A stretch of 64,000 nt of DNA from Actinomadura_E scrupuli (GTDB taxonomy: Bacteria; Actinomycetota; Actinomycetes; Streptosporangiales; Streptosporangiaceae), in NCBI RefSeq assembly GCF_050971785.1, contig NZ_JBPCCU010000003.1:434001-498000 (forward strand). Reading direction: 5' to 3'. The translations under genes and the position numbers were made by a program. Below, in pieces: positions 41,063 to 49,641 of this stretch (position 1 is its first letter; each line of letters begins with the position of its first letter). The notes under the pieces were generated by a model that had not been told where the DNA came from, searched no databases, and saw nothing but the letters and a program-made list of their open reading frames with translations.

Positions 41063-43906
41063 ATGACCGCTGAGATGACCTTTGCCGATCGCCACATCGG
41101 GCCGTCGCCCGACGAGCACGCCCGCATGCTGGAGGCCGTCGGATTCTCCGACATGGACGCGCTGATCGACGCGGCGGTCCCGGCCGCGATCCGCACCACG
41201 CGGCCGCTGGATCTGCCGCCCGCGCTCAGCGAGCCCGAGGCGCTGGCCCGGCTCCGGGAGCTGGCCTCCCGCAACCAGGTGCTCACCTCGATGATCGGCC
41301 TTGGTTACCACGGCACCGTCACCCCGGGGGTGATCCTGCGCAACGTGCTGGAGAACCCGGGGTGGTACACCGCCTACACCCCGTACCAGCCGGAGATCTC
41401 GCAGGGCCGGCTGGAGGCGCTGCTGAACTTCCAGACCGTGGTGAGCGACCTGACGGGCCTGGCGGTGGCCAACGCCTCCATGCTCGACGAGGGCACGGCC
41501 GCCGCCGAGGCCGTGGCGCTGGCGCACCGGGTCTCCCGGGTCAAGGGCCCCGGCGCCTTCCTGGTCGACGCCGACGCGCTCCCGCAGACCATCGAGGTGG
41601 TGCGGGCGCGCGCCTTCCCGCTGGGCATCGAGATCGTCGTCGCCGACCTGTCGGAGGGGCTGCCCGAGGGCGACTTCTTCGGGGTGCTGGTGCAGTATCC
41701 CGGGGCGAGCGGCGCCGTGCGCGACCTCGCCCCGCTGGCGGAGGCCGCGCACGGGCGCGGCATGCAGGTGGTCGCCGCCGCCGACCTGCTCGCGCTCACG
41801 CTGCTCACGCCGCCCGGGGAGTGGGGTGCCGACATCGCGGTGGGCTCCTCGCAGCGCTTCGGCGTCCCGTACGGCTTCGGCGGCCCGCACGCGGGCTACA
41901 TGGCCGTCGGGGAGGGCATCCAGCGGCAGCTGCCCGGCCGGCTGGTGGGAGTGTCGGTCGACGTGGACGGCGCCCCGGCCTACCGGCTGGCCCTGCAGAC
42001 CCGCGAGCAGCACATCCGCCGGGAGAAGGCCACCAGCAACATCTGCACCGCCCAGGTCCTGCTGGCGGTGATGGCCGGCATGTACGCCGTCTACCACGGC
42101 CCGGAGGGGCTCACCGCGATCGCCCGGCGGGTGCACGGCCACGCGGTGCGCGTCGCGGCGGGCCTGCGCGCGCTCGGCGCCGAGGTCGTCCACGACGCCT
42201 TCTTCGACACGGTGCTCGCCCGGGTGCCGGGCCGCGCGGACGAGGTCGTACGGCGGGCGCGGGACCTCGGGATCAACCTGCGCGCGGCCGGCGCCGACCA
42301 CGTCGGGATCTCCTGCGACGAGACGACCACCGACGAGCACGTCTCGCTGGTCCTGCGGGCCTTCGGGTCCGGCGGCGACGCGCCCTCCGCCCCGGCCGGC
42401 GACGGCATCGCGCCCGGACTGCGGCGGGAGAGCCCGTTCCTGACCCACCCGGTGTTCCACGCGCACCGCTCGGAGACCGCGATGCTGCGCTACCTGCGCA
42501 GGCTCCAGGACAAGGACATCGCGCTCGACCGGTCGATGATCCCGCTGGGCTCCTGCACGATGAAGCTGAACGCCACCACGGAGATGGAGCCGATCACCTG
42601 GCCGGAGTTCGCGCAGATCCACCCGTTCGCCCCGCGTGAGCAGGCCGAGGGCTACGCGGAGCTGATCGGCGAGCTGGAGGACCAGCTGGTGGAGATCACC
42701 GGCTATGCCAAGGTGTCCGTGCAGCCCAACGCCGGATCGCAGGGCGAGCTGGCCGGGTTGCTGGCCGTGCACGCCTACCACGCGAGCCGCGGCGAGTCGC
42801 ACCGCGACGTCTGCCTGATCCCGTCCTCGGCGCACGGCACCAACGCCGCCAGCGCGGTCATGGCCGGGCTGCGCGTCGCGGTCGTCAAGTGCGACGACAC
42901 CGGCAACATCGACATGGCGGACCTGCACGCCAAGATCGCCAAGCATCGCGGCAACCTGGCCGTGATCATGGTGACCTACCCCTCCACGCACGGTGTGTTC
43001 GAGGAGACCATCACCGACGTCTGCGCCGCGGTGCACGAGGCGGGCGGGCAGGTCTACGTCGACGGCGCCAACCTCAACGCGCTGGTCGGGCTGGCCAAGC
43101 CCGGCGAGTTCGGGGCGGACGTCTCGCACCTCAACCTGCACAAGACGTTCTGCATCCCGCACGGCGGCGGCGGGCCGGGCGTGGGACCGGTCGCGGTCCG
43201 CGAGCACCTGGCGCCGTTCCTGCCCAACCACCCGCTGCGTCCCGAGGCGGGGCCCGCCACCGGGGTGGGGCCGATCTCGGCGGCGCCGTGGGGCTCGGCC
43301 GGCATCCTGCCGATCCCGTGGGCCTACATCGCCATGATGGGCCCGGACGGGCTCCGGCAGGCCACCGAGAGCGCGATCCTGGCCGCGAACTACGTGGCCC
43401 GGCGGCTCGCCCCGCACTACCCGATCCTCTACACCGGCCGCGGCGGGCTGGTCGCGCACGAGTGCATCGCCGACCTCCGCAAGATCACCAAGGAGACGGG
43501 GATCACCGCGGAGGACGTGGCCAAGCGGCTCATCGACTACGGCTTCCACGCGCCGACCCTGTCCTTCCCGGTGGCCGGCACCCTGATGATCGAGCCCACC
43601 GAGAGCGAGGACCTGGCCGAGCTGGACCGGTTCTGCGACGCCATGATCGCGATTCACGGTGAGATCGAGCGGGTGGCCCGGGGCGAGTACGACGCCGACG
43701 ACAACCCGCTGCGCAACGCTCCGCACACCGCCGAGACGCTGCTGACGGGGGAGTGGAAGCACACCTACACCCGGGAGGAGGCGGCCTACCCGGTCGCCTC
43801 GCTGCGGGAGGGCAAGTACTGGCCGCCGGTCCGCCGGATCGACCAGGCCTACGGCGACCGCAACCTGGTCTGCTCCTGCCCGCCTCCCGAGGCGTTCGAG
43901 GACTGA
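41063..43906 (+). CDS. gcvP: Glycine dehydrogenase (aminomethyl-transferring), P protein
   Basis: 947 aa from ATG 41063 (AGGAAGG 9 nt upstream). Full-length fused P protein of the glycine cleavage system: it decarboxylates glycine with pyridoxal phosphate and passes the aminomethyl group to the lipoyl H protein. It starts with FADRHIGPSPDEHARML, has the N-half GYHGTVTPGVILRN and YTPYQPEISQGRLEALLNFQ, and in the C-half the cofactor lysine in HLNLHKTFCIPHGGGGPGVG (Lys694) and the PLGSCTMKLNATTEM segment. It is controlled by the glycine riboswitch just upstream. gcvT and gcvH are not in this window. Confidence 0.97.
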   Translation: MTAEMTFADRHIGPSPDEHARMLEAVGFSDMDALIDAAVPAAIRTTRPLDLPPALSEPEALARLRELASRNQVLTSMIGLGYHGTVTPGVILRNVLENPGWYTAYTPYQPEISQGRLEALLNFQTVVSDLTGLAVANASMLDEGTAAAEAVALAHRVSRVKGPGAFLVDADALPQTIEVVRARAFPLGIEIVVADLSEGLPEGDFFGVLVQYPGASGAVRDLAPLAEAAHGRGMQVVAAADLLALTLLTPPGEWGADIAVGSSQRFGVPYGFGGPHAGYMAVGEGIQRQLPGRLVGVSVDVDGAPAYRLALQTREQHIRREKATSNICTAQVLLAVMAGMYAVYHGPEGLTAIARRVHGHAVRVAAGLRALGAEVVHDAFFDTVLARVPGRADEVVRRARDLGINLRAAGADHVGISCDETTTDEHVSLVLRAFGSGGDAPSAPAGDGIAPGLRRESPFLTHPVFHAHRSETAMLRYLRRLQDKDIALDRSMIPLGSCTMKLNATTEMEPITWPEFAQIHPFAPREQAEGYAELIGELEDQLVEITGYAKVSVQPNAGSQGELAGLLAVHAYHASRGESHRDVCLIPSSAHGTNAASAVMAGLRVAVVKCDDTGNIDMADLHAKIAKHRGNLAVIMVTYPSTHGVFEETITDVCAAVHEAGGQVYVDGANLNALVGLAKPGEFGADVSHLNLHKTFCIPHGGGGPGVGPVAVREHLAPFLPNHPLRPEAGPATGVGPISAAPWGSAGILPIPWAYIAMMGPDGLRQATESAILAANYVARRLAPHYPILYTGRGGLVAHECIADLRKITKETGITAEDVAKRLIDYGFHAPTLSFPVAGTLMIEPTESEDLAELDRFCDAMIAIHGEIERVARGEYDADDNPLRNAPHTAETLLTGEWKHTYTREEAAYPVASLREGKYWPPVRRIDQAYGDRNLVCSCPPPEAFED

Positions 43907-43935
43907 CCCGCACCTGCCCTCCGCCACCCGACCCC

Positions 43936-43978
43936 CCGTGATCATGCAATCGTGCGACGAACGATTGCATGATCACGG
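43936..43978. terminator. Perfect 18-bp stem hairpin after gcvP
   Basis: Arms CCGTGATCATGCAATCGT (43936-43953) and ACGATTGCATGATCACGG (43961-43978) are perfectly complementary around a 7-nt loop, 29 bp after the gcvP stop. It is less GC-rich than its surroundings and has no U-tract. It may terminate gcvP transcription; a regulatory or repeat-derived origin is also possible. Confidence 0.6.
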
Positions 43979-44078
43979 AGGTGGGGCGGGCCGGAAAACC
44001 AGCGGTGTCGGGAGGGCGCGGGGCCGACACGGCCACTAGGCTCGGGGCAATCTCGTCGACCTCCCGAGGCCCGCACCC

Positions 44079-45194
44079 ATGAGCATGACCCCGGACGGGG
44101 CGACCGCTGACCCGGCGCTCCGCTGCGAAGAAGCCCGTCAATGCGCCGAGCACGGCGACGTCGAGCGGGCCGCCCGGCTCTTCGAGGAGGTGCTGGCCCT
44201 CGGTGACGTGCCGCAGCGGGCGCAGGCCGCGCTCGGTCTGGCGGTCGTCCGGGAGGACGCGGGGGAGGTGAACGGAGCCCGGGACGCGGACTGGATCGCG
44301 ATCCGGACCCGGGACCCCGAGTACGCCCCGCGCGCGGCCTACCATCTGGCGCTGTCCTACGAGCGGACCGGCGAGCGCGAGCAGGCGGCCACGACGTGGC
44401 GGATGGTGGTCGACTTCGGCAACCCCGCCTACCTGCCGCCGGCCTGGCTCGCGCTCGCCCGGCTCGCCGACGAGGACGGCGACTTCGAGGCGGCGCGCGG
44501 CTGGTGGGAGCAGGCGCTGGCCTGCGACGACGAGGAGTACGCCCCGGTGGCCGCGCACGATCTGGCGCAGCGGCTGCTGGAGCGGGGGGAGACCGCCAAG
44601 GCACAGCGGCTGCTCGCCGAGGTGCTGCGCCGGATCGACCCCGCGCAGGCGCCGTACGCGCACGCCCGGCTGGCCGTCACCATGGGCATGGCCCACCTCG
44701 ACCAGGCCATCGGCGCGTTCCGGGCCGCGCTGGGCGGGCAGACGACCGACGGCGAGGTGCGGGCCCTCGCGGTGGAACTGCTCGCCCGTACGCTTCCGCT
44801 GCGCGGCCGCGACGAGGAGGCCCGCGACGTCTGGGACCACGGGCTGGCCGACCCGGGCACCGCGGGCCCGGTGCACGCCCGGCTGCGCAGGGAGTTCGGC
44901 GAGACCGGCGCCGACCGGCTCTGGTGGGAGCCGTACGTGGAGTCGGCGCTGCGCGGGGGAGAGCTTCCGGCGCTCACCGGTGAGGTGTTCGGCGCCCTCG
45001 ACCACATGTACTCCCTGATCGCGCTGCGCCATGCCGAGGGCCCCGCCGGGCTCCCCGCCGAGACCTACGACCTGCTCGGCGAGGTGACCGAGGTGCCGGG
45101 GGAGTACGCGTGGGGCGGCACGCTGCGCATGAGCTTCACCGACCGGCTCCGCGAGGCCATGGGCACGCAGGACGCCGCCCCGGCCCCGGAGTGA
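44079..45194 (+). CDS. TPR-repeat protein of unknown function
   Basis: 371 aa, ATG 44079. It is soluble, acidic and almost entirely helical, with tandem TPR-like units through the first 250 residues (for example ARQCAEHGDVERAARLFEEV, AAYHLALSYERTGEREQAAT, ARLADEDGDFEAARGWWEQA, AHDLAQRLLERGETAKAQRL). The last 100 residues (RLWWEPYVESALRGGELPAL, HMYSLIALRHAEG) are not repeat-like. There is no signal peptide, membrane helix or enzymatic motif. It stands alone after the gcvP hairpin, and no partner is suggested by the context. Confidence 0.75.
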   Translation: MSMTPDGATADPALRCEEARQCAEHGDVERAARLFEEVLALGDVPQRAQAALGLAVVREDAGEVNGARDADWIAIRTRDPEYAPRAAYHLALSYERTGEREQAATTWRMVVDFGNPAYLPPAWLALARLADEDGDFEAARGWWEQALACDDEEYAPVAAHDLAQRLLERGETAKAQRLLAEVLRRIDPAQAPYAHARLAVTMGMAHLDQAIGAFRAALGGQTTDGEVRALAVELLARTLPLRGRDEEARDVWDHGLADPGTAGPVHARLRREFGETGADRLWWEPYVESALRGGELPALTGEVFGALDHMYSLIALRHAEGPAGLPAETYDLLGEVTEVPGEYAWGGTLRMSFTDRLREAMGTQDAAPAPE

Positions 45195-45234
45195 CCCGGC
45201 CCGGTGGTGCCGTGCCCGGTGGTGCCGCGCCCGG

Positions 45235-45825
45235 TCAGCCCGTGCCGTCGGGAGGGCAGAGCAGCCCGCCGAGCAGCACACCGAGATAGCGCTCGGCCTG
45301 CGTCCCGGCGTCCTCCGGCCCGATGCACGCCGCGTGGACGATCCCGCAGACCAGGCGCCGGACGTCCTCGGCGTCGAAGCCGGGGCGGGCCACCCCGGCC
45401 AGGTGAGCCCGGTGGAGTATCCGCCCGGTGATCGAGTCCAGCTCGGCCTTCATCCGGGACGTCCGGGCCCGGGCGTCCCGCCTGGCGGCCAGGACCTCGG
45501 TGAAGCCCCGGTCGGCCCCGATGGTGGCCATCGCCCGGATGAGGCGCTGCACGGCCTCCCGCGGGTCGCCCGCCGTCTCGGCGAGCCGGGCCGCGTCCAG
45601 CAGCTCGAGGAACCGGTCCTCCACCAGCGCCTCCAGCAGGGCCTGGCGGGTCGGGAAGTGCCGGTAGACGGTCCCCACGCCGACGCCCGCGCGCCGGGCG
45701 ATCTCGTTCAGCTGCAGTGCCAGATCGCCGCCGGCCACCGACTCCCGCGCCGTCCGGAGCACGAGGTCGCGGTTGCGTGCCGCGTCCGCGCGCAGGGGGG
45801 TCTTCTCGTCGGCCGGGTGCGTCAC
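45235..45825 (-). CDS. TetR-family transcriptional regulator
   Basis: 196 aa from GTG 45825. The in-frame ATG at 45855 lies inside a perfect 32-bp palindrome that is almost surely its operator, and a TATCAT hexamer ends 6 nt before the GTG, so a leaderless start at 45825 is preferred. The HTH is RNRDLVLRTARESVAGGDLA, ALQLNEIARRAGVGVGTVYR, HFPTRQALLEALV. The C-terminal domain matches the common transcriptional-repressor type with a helical ligand pocket. It probably represses itself and perhaps the divergent methyltransferase-like gene. Confidence 0.85.
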   Translation of the reverse strand: MTHPADEKTPLRADAARNRDLVLRTARESVAGGDLALQLNEIARRAGVGVGTVYRHFPTRQALLEALVEDRFLELLDAARLAETAGDPREAVQRLIRAMATIGADRGFTEVLAARRDARARTSRMKAELDSITGRILHRAHLAGVARPGFDAEDVRRLVCGIVHAACIGPEDAGTQAERYLGVLLGGLLCPPDGTG

Positions 45826-45843
45826 AGGGCGATGATATCGAGC

Positions 45844-45875
45844 CGGATGGCTCATCCGATCGGATGAGCCATCCG
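45844..45875. promoter_or_regulatory. Perfect 32-bp palindrome, TetR-type operator
   Basis: The half-site CGGATGGCTCATCCGA (45844-45859) is mirrored exactly by 45860-45875. The inner TCATCCGATCGGATGA is a typical 16-bp TetR operator. It lies 19 bp before the tetR-type start and 88 bp before the divergent gene. Confidence 0.8.
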
Positions 45876-45963
45876 TTCAGTGCGGGCCCCGGCGGTGACC
45901 CGCCGGGATCCCGCGAGGGGATGCGTGGGCGTACCCTCGGACCAGTCGGCCGAGGAGATCATG

Positions 45964-46692
45964 ATGACCGTGTCGGCCGAGCTCGCCGAGATCCGCCAGT
46001 GGTGGGCGCGACGATCCGAGGGCGCGGACGGCGCGGACGGCGAGCGCGTGTTCCCGATCGCGGGAAGCGCGGACGACCAGGTCACTCCCGCCGGCATCGA
46101 CAACCCGTACTGGGAGTTCGTCCGGCGGCTGCCGTCGGTGCCTGGGCCCCGGCCGGGCCGCTGTCCCGACGGCTTCGCCCGCGGGCTTCCCGTCGGGCAT
46201 CATCTGCTGACCAAACGCTACGCCTGGGCGATCCCCTCACCCGGCGACCTCGCCTGGCTCGCCCGCGTCCTCGGCCGCCGCGGCCTGGTCGAGATCGGGG
46301 CCGGCTCCGGCTACTGGGCCTGGCAGGCGCGGCAGGCCGGGATCGACGTCATCGCCTACGAGCCCGTCCACCCGTCCGTCAACACCTTCACCGACGGCAC
46401 CGAGTACCTGGCCATCGTGCGCGGGGGGCACGCCGCCGCCCGGGACCACCCCGACCGGGCGCTGCTGCTGTGCTGGCCGTCCCACGGCGAGCCCTGGGCG
46501 ACGAGCGCCCTGCACGCCTACACCGGCGACCTGGTCGTCTACATCGGCGAGGACCGGGGCGGCCACTGCGCCGACGACGGCTTCTTCCAGCTCCTCGGCC
46601 GGGAGTGGGTCCAGGTGGCCGCCAGCACCCGCCATGTCACCTGGCGGCACGGCCACAGCACGATGACCGCCTACCGCCGGAGCGCGGACTGA
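45964..46692 (+). CDS. SAM-dependent methyltransferase-like protein
   Basis: 242 aa. ATG 45964 is 6 nt after GAGGAG; the adjacent ATG 45961 is only 3 nt away from it. Methyltransferase motif I is clear in LVEIGAGSGYWAWQARQAGI, followed by the acidic strand end DVIAYEP. The later segments ALLLCWPSHGEPWATSALHA and LVVYIGEDRGGHCADDGFFQ match a family of small actinobacterial and fungal methyltransferase-like proteins without known substrate. It diverges from the TetR gene, whose operator lies between them, so repression by that regulator is possible. Confidence 0.7.
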   Translation: MTVSAELAEIRQWWARRSEGADGADGERVFPIAGSADDQVTPAGIDNPYWEFVRRLPSVPGPRPGRCPDGFARGLPVGHHLLTKRYAWAIPSPGDLAWLARVLGRRGLVEIGAGSGYWAWQARQAGIDVIAYEPVHPSVNTFTDGTEYLAIVRGGHAAARDHPDRALLLCWPSHGEPWATSALHAYTGDLVVYIGEDRGGHCADDGFFQLLGREWVQVAASTRHVTWRHGHSTMTAYRRSAD

Positions 46693-46782
46693 GCCCTCGT
46701 TCCGGGTTGCCGCCAGGTTGCGGATGAGCCACGACGAAGTGGGATAGTTCGACCTCATTGGTGGTGTGGTGTGGAGGTACGG

Positions 46783-47244
46783 ATGACCGGTGCGAAGGAT
46801 CCCAGGATCGGCCTGCGACACGAGCTGCTGGCCTTCACCAAGAGCAGGCAGCGGCTCCAGGACCGGGTCGCGGACACGATCACCTCATTCGCCGGCTCGA
46901 TGCCGTTCATCTACCTGCACGTGCTCTGGTTCGCCGCCTGGATCCTCGCCAACGTCGCGGGATGGACGTTCGATCCGTTCCCGTTCGGCCTGCTGACCCT
47001 GGTCGTCTCGCTGGAGGCGATCTTCTTGTCGACGTTCGTCATGCTCAGCCAGAACCGGGAGGCGGCGCGCTCGGACATCCGTGCCGAGATCGACTTCGAG
47101 ACCAACGTGCTGTCGGAGGTCTGGCTGGAGGCGCTCGCAGAGAAGCTCGGCATCGACGTCACCGACGTGCACGCCACCGCACGGAGCCGGATGGTCCAGG
47201 CCAAGGCCCGGCAGGAGGAGGCCATCGCTCGCCCCTCCGGCTGA
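46783..47244 (+). CDS. DUF1003 family membrane protein
   Basis: 153 aa from ATG 46783 (GGAGGT 4 nt upstream; the GTG at 46771 is too early for that site). It has a basic N-terminus and two hydrophobic helices (GSMPFIYLHVLWFAAWILAN, FGLLTLVVSLEAIFLSTFVM) joined by the family signature WTFDPFPFGLL, followed by SQNREAARSDIRAEIDFETN and a helical cytoplasmic tail. These are the DUF1003 hallmarks. The function is not established, though relatives are reported near ion-stress genes. Monocistronic by spacing. Confidence 0.88.
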   Translation: MTGAKDPRIGLRHELLAFTKSRQRLQDRVADTITSFAGSMPFIYLHVLWFAAWILANVAGWTFDPFPFGLLTLVVSLEAIFLSTFVMLSQNREAARSDIRAEIDFETNVLSEVWLEALAEKLGIDVTDVHATARSRMVQAKARQEEAIARPSG

Positions 47245-47323
47245 GGGCGGGGCCTGCCCGGCCTGCGGCGGGCACCGACCCGCGCCCCGTCCGGCCCGCG
47301 ACCGGGACGCCGCGCTCTCGCCC

Positions 47324-47830
47324 CTACGACGCGGGGCGGGAGGCCAGGCGGCCGGCCCGTACCTCCTCGAGGGTGGTCCTGGCCGTCGCCATGATCTCGG
47401 GAAGCGCGGCGCGGAGCGCGTCCGCCGACGGGAGGTACGCGTCGAGGTCCGGGATGTCCGCGGCCTTCAGCAGCGCGGCCGTGTCGCCGAGCCGGGCCTC
47501 GAGCCAGCCCATGGGGTCGTCGGTGAGGTCCCGGGTGAACACGCGCCCGCCGGGCTCGTTGCCGATCATGGTCGGGTGGTGATGCATCCGGTCCTTGCTG
47601 CCGGGCCCCCGCTCGACCGATTCGAGGAAGTCGGCCCGCCACACCGCCTGGTCGGCGACGATCCGCTGTGAGGCGTAGATCGAACCGCGCCACGGCTGCG
47701 GCTCCAGCAGCCGCAGTTCGACGCGGACGCCCCGCTCGGGGCCGTCCTGCCCCGGCGCGGGGTCGGGGTCGACGAAGTACAGATCCTCGATGGTCACGGC
47801 CAGTGAGTCGGCGCAGAGCACTCGCAGCAC
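47324..47830 (-). CDS. Conserved hypothetical protein
   Basis: 168 aa from GTG 47830 (AAAGGA 8 nt upstream). I do not recognise the family. The protein is soluble and mixed alpha/beta, with aromatic and charged patches (VRVELRLLEPQPWRGSIYAS, QAVWRADFLESVERG) and a histidine-rich turn RMHHHPTMIGNEPGG. The C-terminal 70 residues are helical and acidic. There is no signal, membrane helix or catalytic motif. The codon use is normal for the window, so it is a real gene. It is convergent with the DUF1003 gene and stands upstream-adjacent to the YjbR gene on the same strand. Confidence 0.6.
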   Translation of the reverse strand: MLRVLCADSLAVTIEDLYFVDPDPAPGQDGPERGVRVELRLLEPQPWRGSIYASQRIVADQAVWRADFLESVERGPGSKDRMHHHPTMIGNEPGGRVFTRDLTDDPMGWLEARLGDTAALLKAADIPDLDAYLPSADALRAALPEIMATARTTLEEVRAGRLASRPAS

Positions 47831-47899
47831 GGCTTTGTCCTTTCCCCTGCCCTTTCTCCGCACGATAGCCGCCTCCGGGCCGCGGGCAAGGGCGCCACG

Positions 47900-48253
47900 T
47901 CACGCGCGGGGCGGGCGGTCCTTCTTCGGCAGCTTGGCGACCACGGCGTCGTAGGAGGCGTCGATGGCCTCCAGCAGCTCCTCCGCCGGGATCGCGCCGC
48001 CGATCCGCAGGCTGTTCCAGCCCGAACGCCCGATGTAGGGCAGGACCGAGGCGTCGTCGGGGTACCGCAGCAGCCACTCGTCGGCCACCTCCCGGTTGGG
48101 CCCGCACTTGAGCCCGACGCCGGGCCCCGGCTCCGAGCCAAGGAACGCGAAGATCTTGCCGCCGACCTTCGCCACGACGTCCCCCTCCCAGGGCTCGTCC
48201 TGCCGGGCGCCGGGCTTGGCCAGGCAGTAGGCGAGCACCTCTTCCCACGTCAT
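47900..48253 (-). CDS. MmcQ/YjbR family DNA-binding-fold protein
   Basis: 117 aa from ATG 48253, overlapping the upstream methyltransferase stop by 4 bp. The family signature is clear: LAYCLAKPGARQDEPWEGDV, KVGGKIFAFLG, GLKCGPN and SGWNSLRIGGAIPAEELLEA. This small fold (CyaY-like DNA-binding superfamily, DUF419) occurs widely in bacteria, with no fixed function. Co-translation with a DUF574 methyltransferase may be chance. Confidence 0.9.
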   Translation of the reverse strand: MTWEEVLAYCLAKPGARQDEPWEGDVVAKVGGKIFAFLGSEPGPGVGLKCGPNREVADEWLLRYPDDASVLPYIGRSGWNSLRIGGAIPAEELLEAIDASYDAVVAKLPKKDRPPRA

Positions 48254-49074
48254 GGCTTGCGTCCGAGGCCGGCGTACATCCACCGGGTGCTGTTGCGGGT
48301 GGCCGCCAGGTTGTCCGGCCGCCACAGCGGGACCCAGGTGACCCCCGGCTCCACCAGTTCGAAGCCGTCGAGGTAGTGCTCGACCTGCGCCTTGCCGCGG
48401 AGGGTGATGCCGCTCTGCGTCTTGTCCCAGCCGTGCCGGGCCCGGTCGCCGGTCTCCGGATCGTTGTCCGCCGAGGTGTGCGTCACCAGCAGATGGCCGC
48501 CCGGTGCCATCAGCTCGCGGAACAGGTCCACCGCGTGCTGGGCGCGCTCGTCGCTCACGAAGTGCAGGACCGCGGCGAGCAGGACCGCGACCGGCCGGTC
48601 GAAGTCGATGAGCCGGCGCGTCTCGGGATGGGCGACGATGCTCTCGGGGTCGCGCAGGTCGGCCTGGATCACGGTGGTGCCGCCGGTGGGCGCGAGCAGC
48701 GCACGGGCGTGGGTGAGCACGATGGGGTCGTTGTCGACGTACACCACGTGCGCGTCGGGCGCGAGCGGCAGCGCGACCTCGTGGACGTTGCCCTGGGTGG
48801 GCAGCCCGGTGCCGATGTCGAGGAACTGCCGGATGCCCTGGCCGATGCAGTAGCGCACCGCCCGGCCCAGCAGCGCGCGGTTCTCGCGTGCGGCCTTCGG
48901 CGCGTCCGGCGCGAGGTCGGTGATGAAGGCGGCGGCCTCGCGGTCCGCGGCGAAGTTGTCCTTGCCGCCGACCCACACGTCGTAGATCCGCGCGGAGCTC
49001 GGCTTGGACACGTCGATGCCGGGTGGCGGCTCCCGCTCGGCCGAACTCCGGCCCCAGTCCCAGCTCGTCTCCAT
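48250..49074 (-). CDS. DUF574 SAM-dependent methyltransferase
   Basis: 274 aa from ATG 49074 (GGGGAGG about 4 nt upstream). It belongs to the actinomycete-expanded family PF04672: IDVSKPSSARIYDVWVGGKD, NFAADREAAA, NRALLGRAVRYCIGQGIRQF, then SAM motif FLDIGTGLPTQGNVHEVA, VVYVDNDPIVLTHARALL and the C-terminal WVPLWRPDN. Members occur in dozens of paralogues in streptomycete-like genomes, often near NTPase or regulatory genes. Substrates are unknown. It overlaps the YjbR gene. Confidence 0.9.
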   Translation of the reverse strand: METSWDWGRSSAEREPPPGIDVSKPSSARIYDVWVGGKDNFAADREAAAFITDLAPDAPKAARENRALLGRAVRYCIGQGIRQFLDIGTGLPTQGNVHEVALPLAPDAHVVYVDNDPIVLTHARALLAPTGGTTVIQADLRDPESIVAHPETRRLIDFDRPVAVLLAAVLHFVSDERAQHAVDLFRELMAPGGHLLVTHTSADNDPETGDRARHGWDKTQSGITLRGKAQVEHYLDGFELVEPGVTWVPLWRPDNLAATRNSTRWMYAGLGRKP

Positions 49075-49165
49075 GGCGCCTCCCCATCCGAGAGGGACCA
49101 CGGTAGGCGAAACGTGCCGCGAACTCCCGCAGAACGCCGCGAATCGCACTTCTGCTCCCCGAACG

Positions 49166-49501
49166 TCAGGTCCGGCCGGCGTGCGTGCTCGCCCAGTCGC
49201 AGATCGCCGCCAGCGGCTCCTGGAGCGTCTTGCCCAGATCGGTCAGGGCGTACTCCACGTGCTGGGGAGCGGTGTCCTTCAGGACCCGCCGCTCGACCAG
49301 GCCGTCGACTTCCATCGCGCGCAGCGTCTCGGTCAGGACCTTCTGCGTGATCCCGGGCAGCCGGCGGCGCAGCCGGGCGTGCCGCTGCGGACCGGCCAGC
49401 AGCGCGTAGATCACCAGCACCCGCCACTTGGCGGCGAGCCGCTCCAGCGCCTGCCGGGTCGCGCAGCTCTCCTCGAGCACGTCCGGGATCACGAGGGCCA
49501 T
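49166..49501 (-). CDS. HxlR-family transcriptional regulator
   Basis: 111 aa from ATG 49501 (AGGGAG 7 nt upstream). It is the typical compact winged-HTH of the family: LERLAAKWRVLVIYALLAGP, RHARLRRRLPGITQKVLTET, LRAMEVDGLVERRVL, YALTDLGKTLQEPL. One cysteine near the N-terminus (EESCATRQ) corresponds to the redox- or electrophile-sensing position in some relatives. It diverges from an alpha/beta hydrolase gene that it probably regulates. An imperfect GGCAC/GTGCC repeat lies in the 140-bp gap. Confidence 0.9.
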   Translation of the reverse strand: MALVIPDVLEESCATRQALERLAAKWRVLVIYALLAGPQRHARLRRRLPGITQKVLTETLRAMEVDGLVERRVLKDTAPQHVEYALTDLGKTLQEPLAAICDWASTHAGRT

Positions 49502-49641
49502 CGGGGTCTCCCTGCGGTGTCGGGTGTGCGCGGATGGGCACCTGGAAGTGCCTTCTGGCCGGTGGCCGCGGACCGGCCTAGCCTCGCGGGCAACGATATC
49601 TCCGGGGGTCGCGAATCACCCCGGTCGTACAGGGAGAGACC

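Noticed and set aside
40970..43945. 991-codon open frame on the minus strand opposite gcvP
   Set aside because: Low-complexity antisense shadow; gcvP is full length, with a ribosome site and riboswitch on the plus strand.
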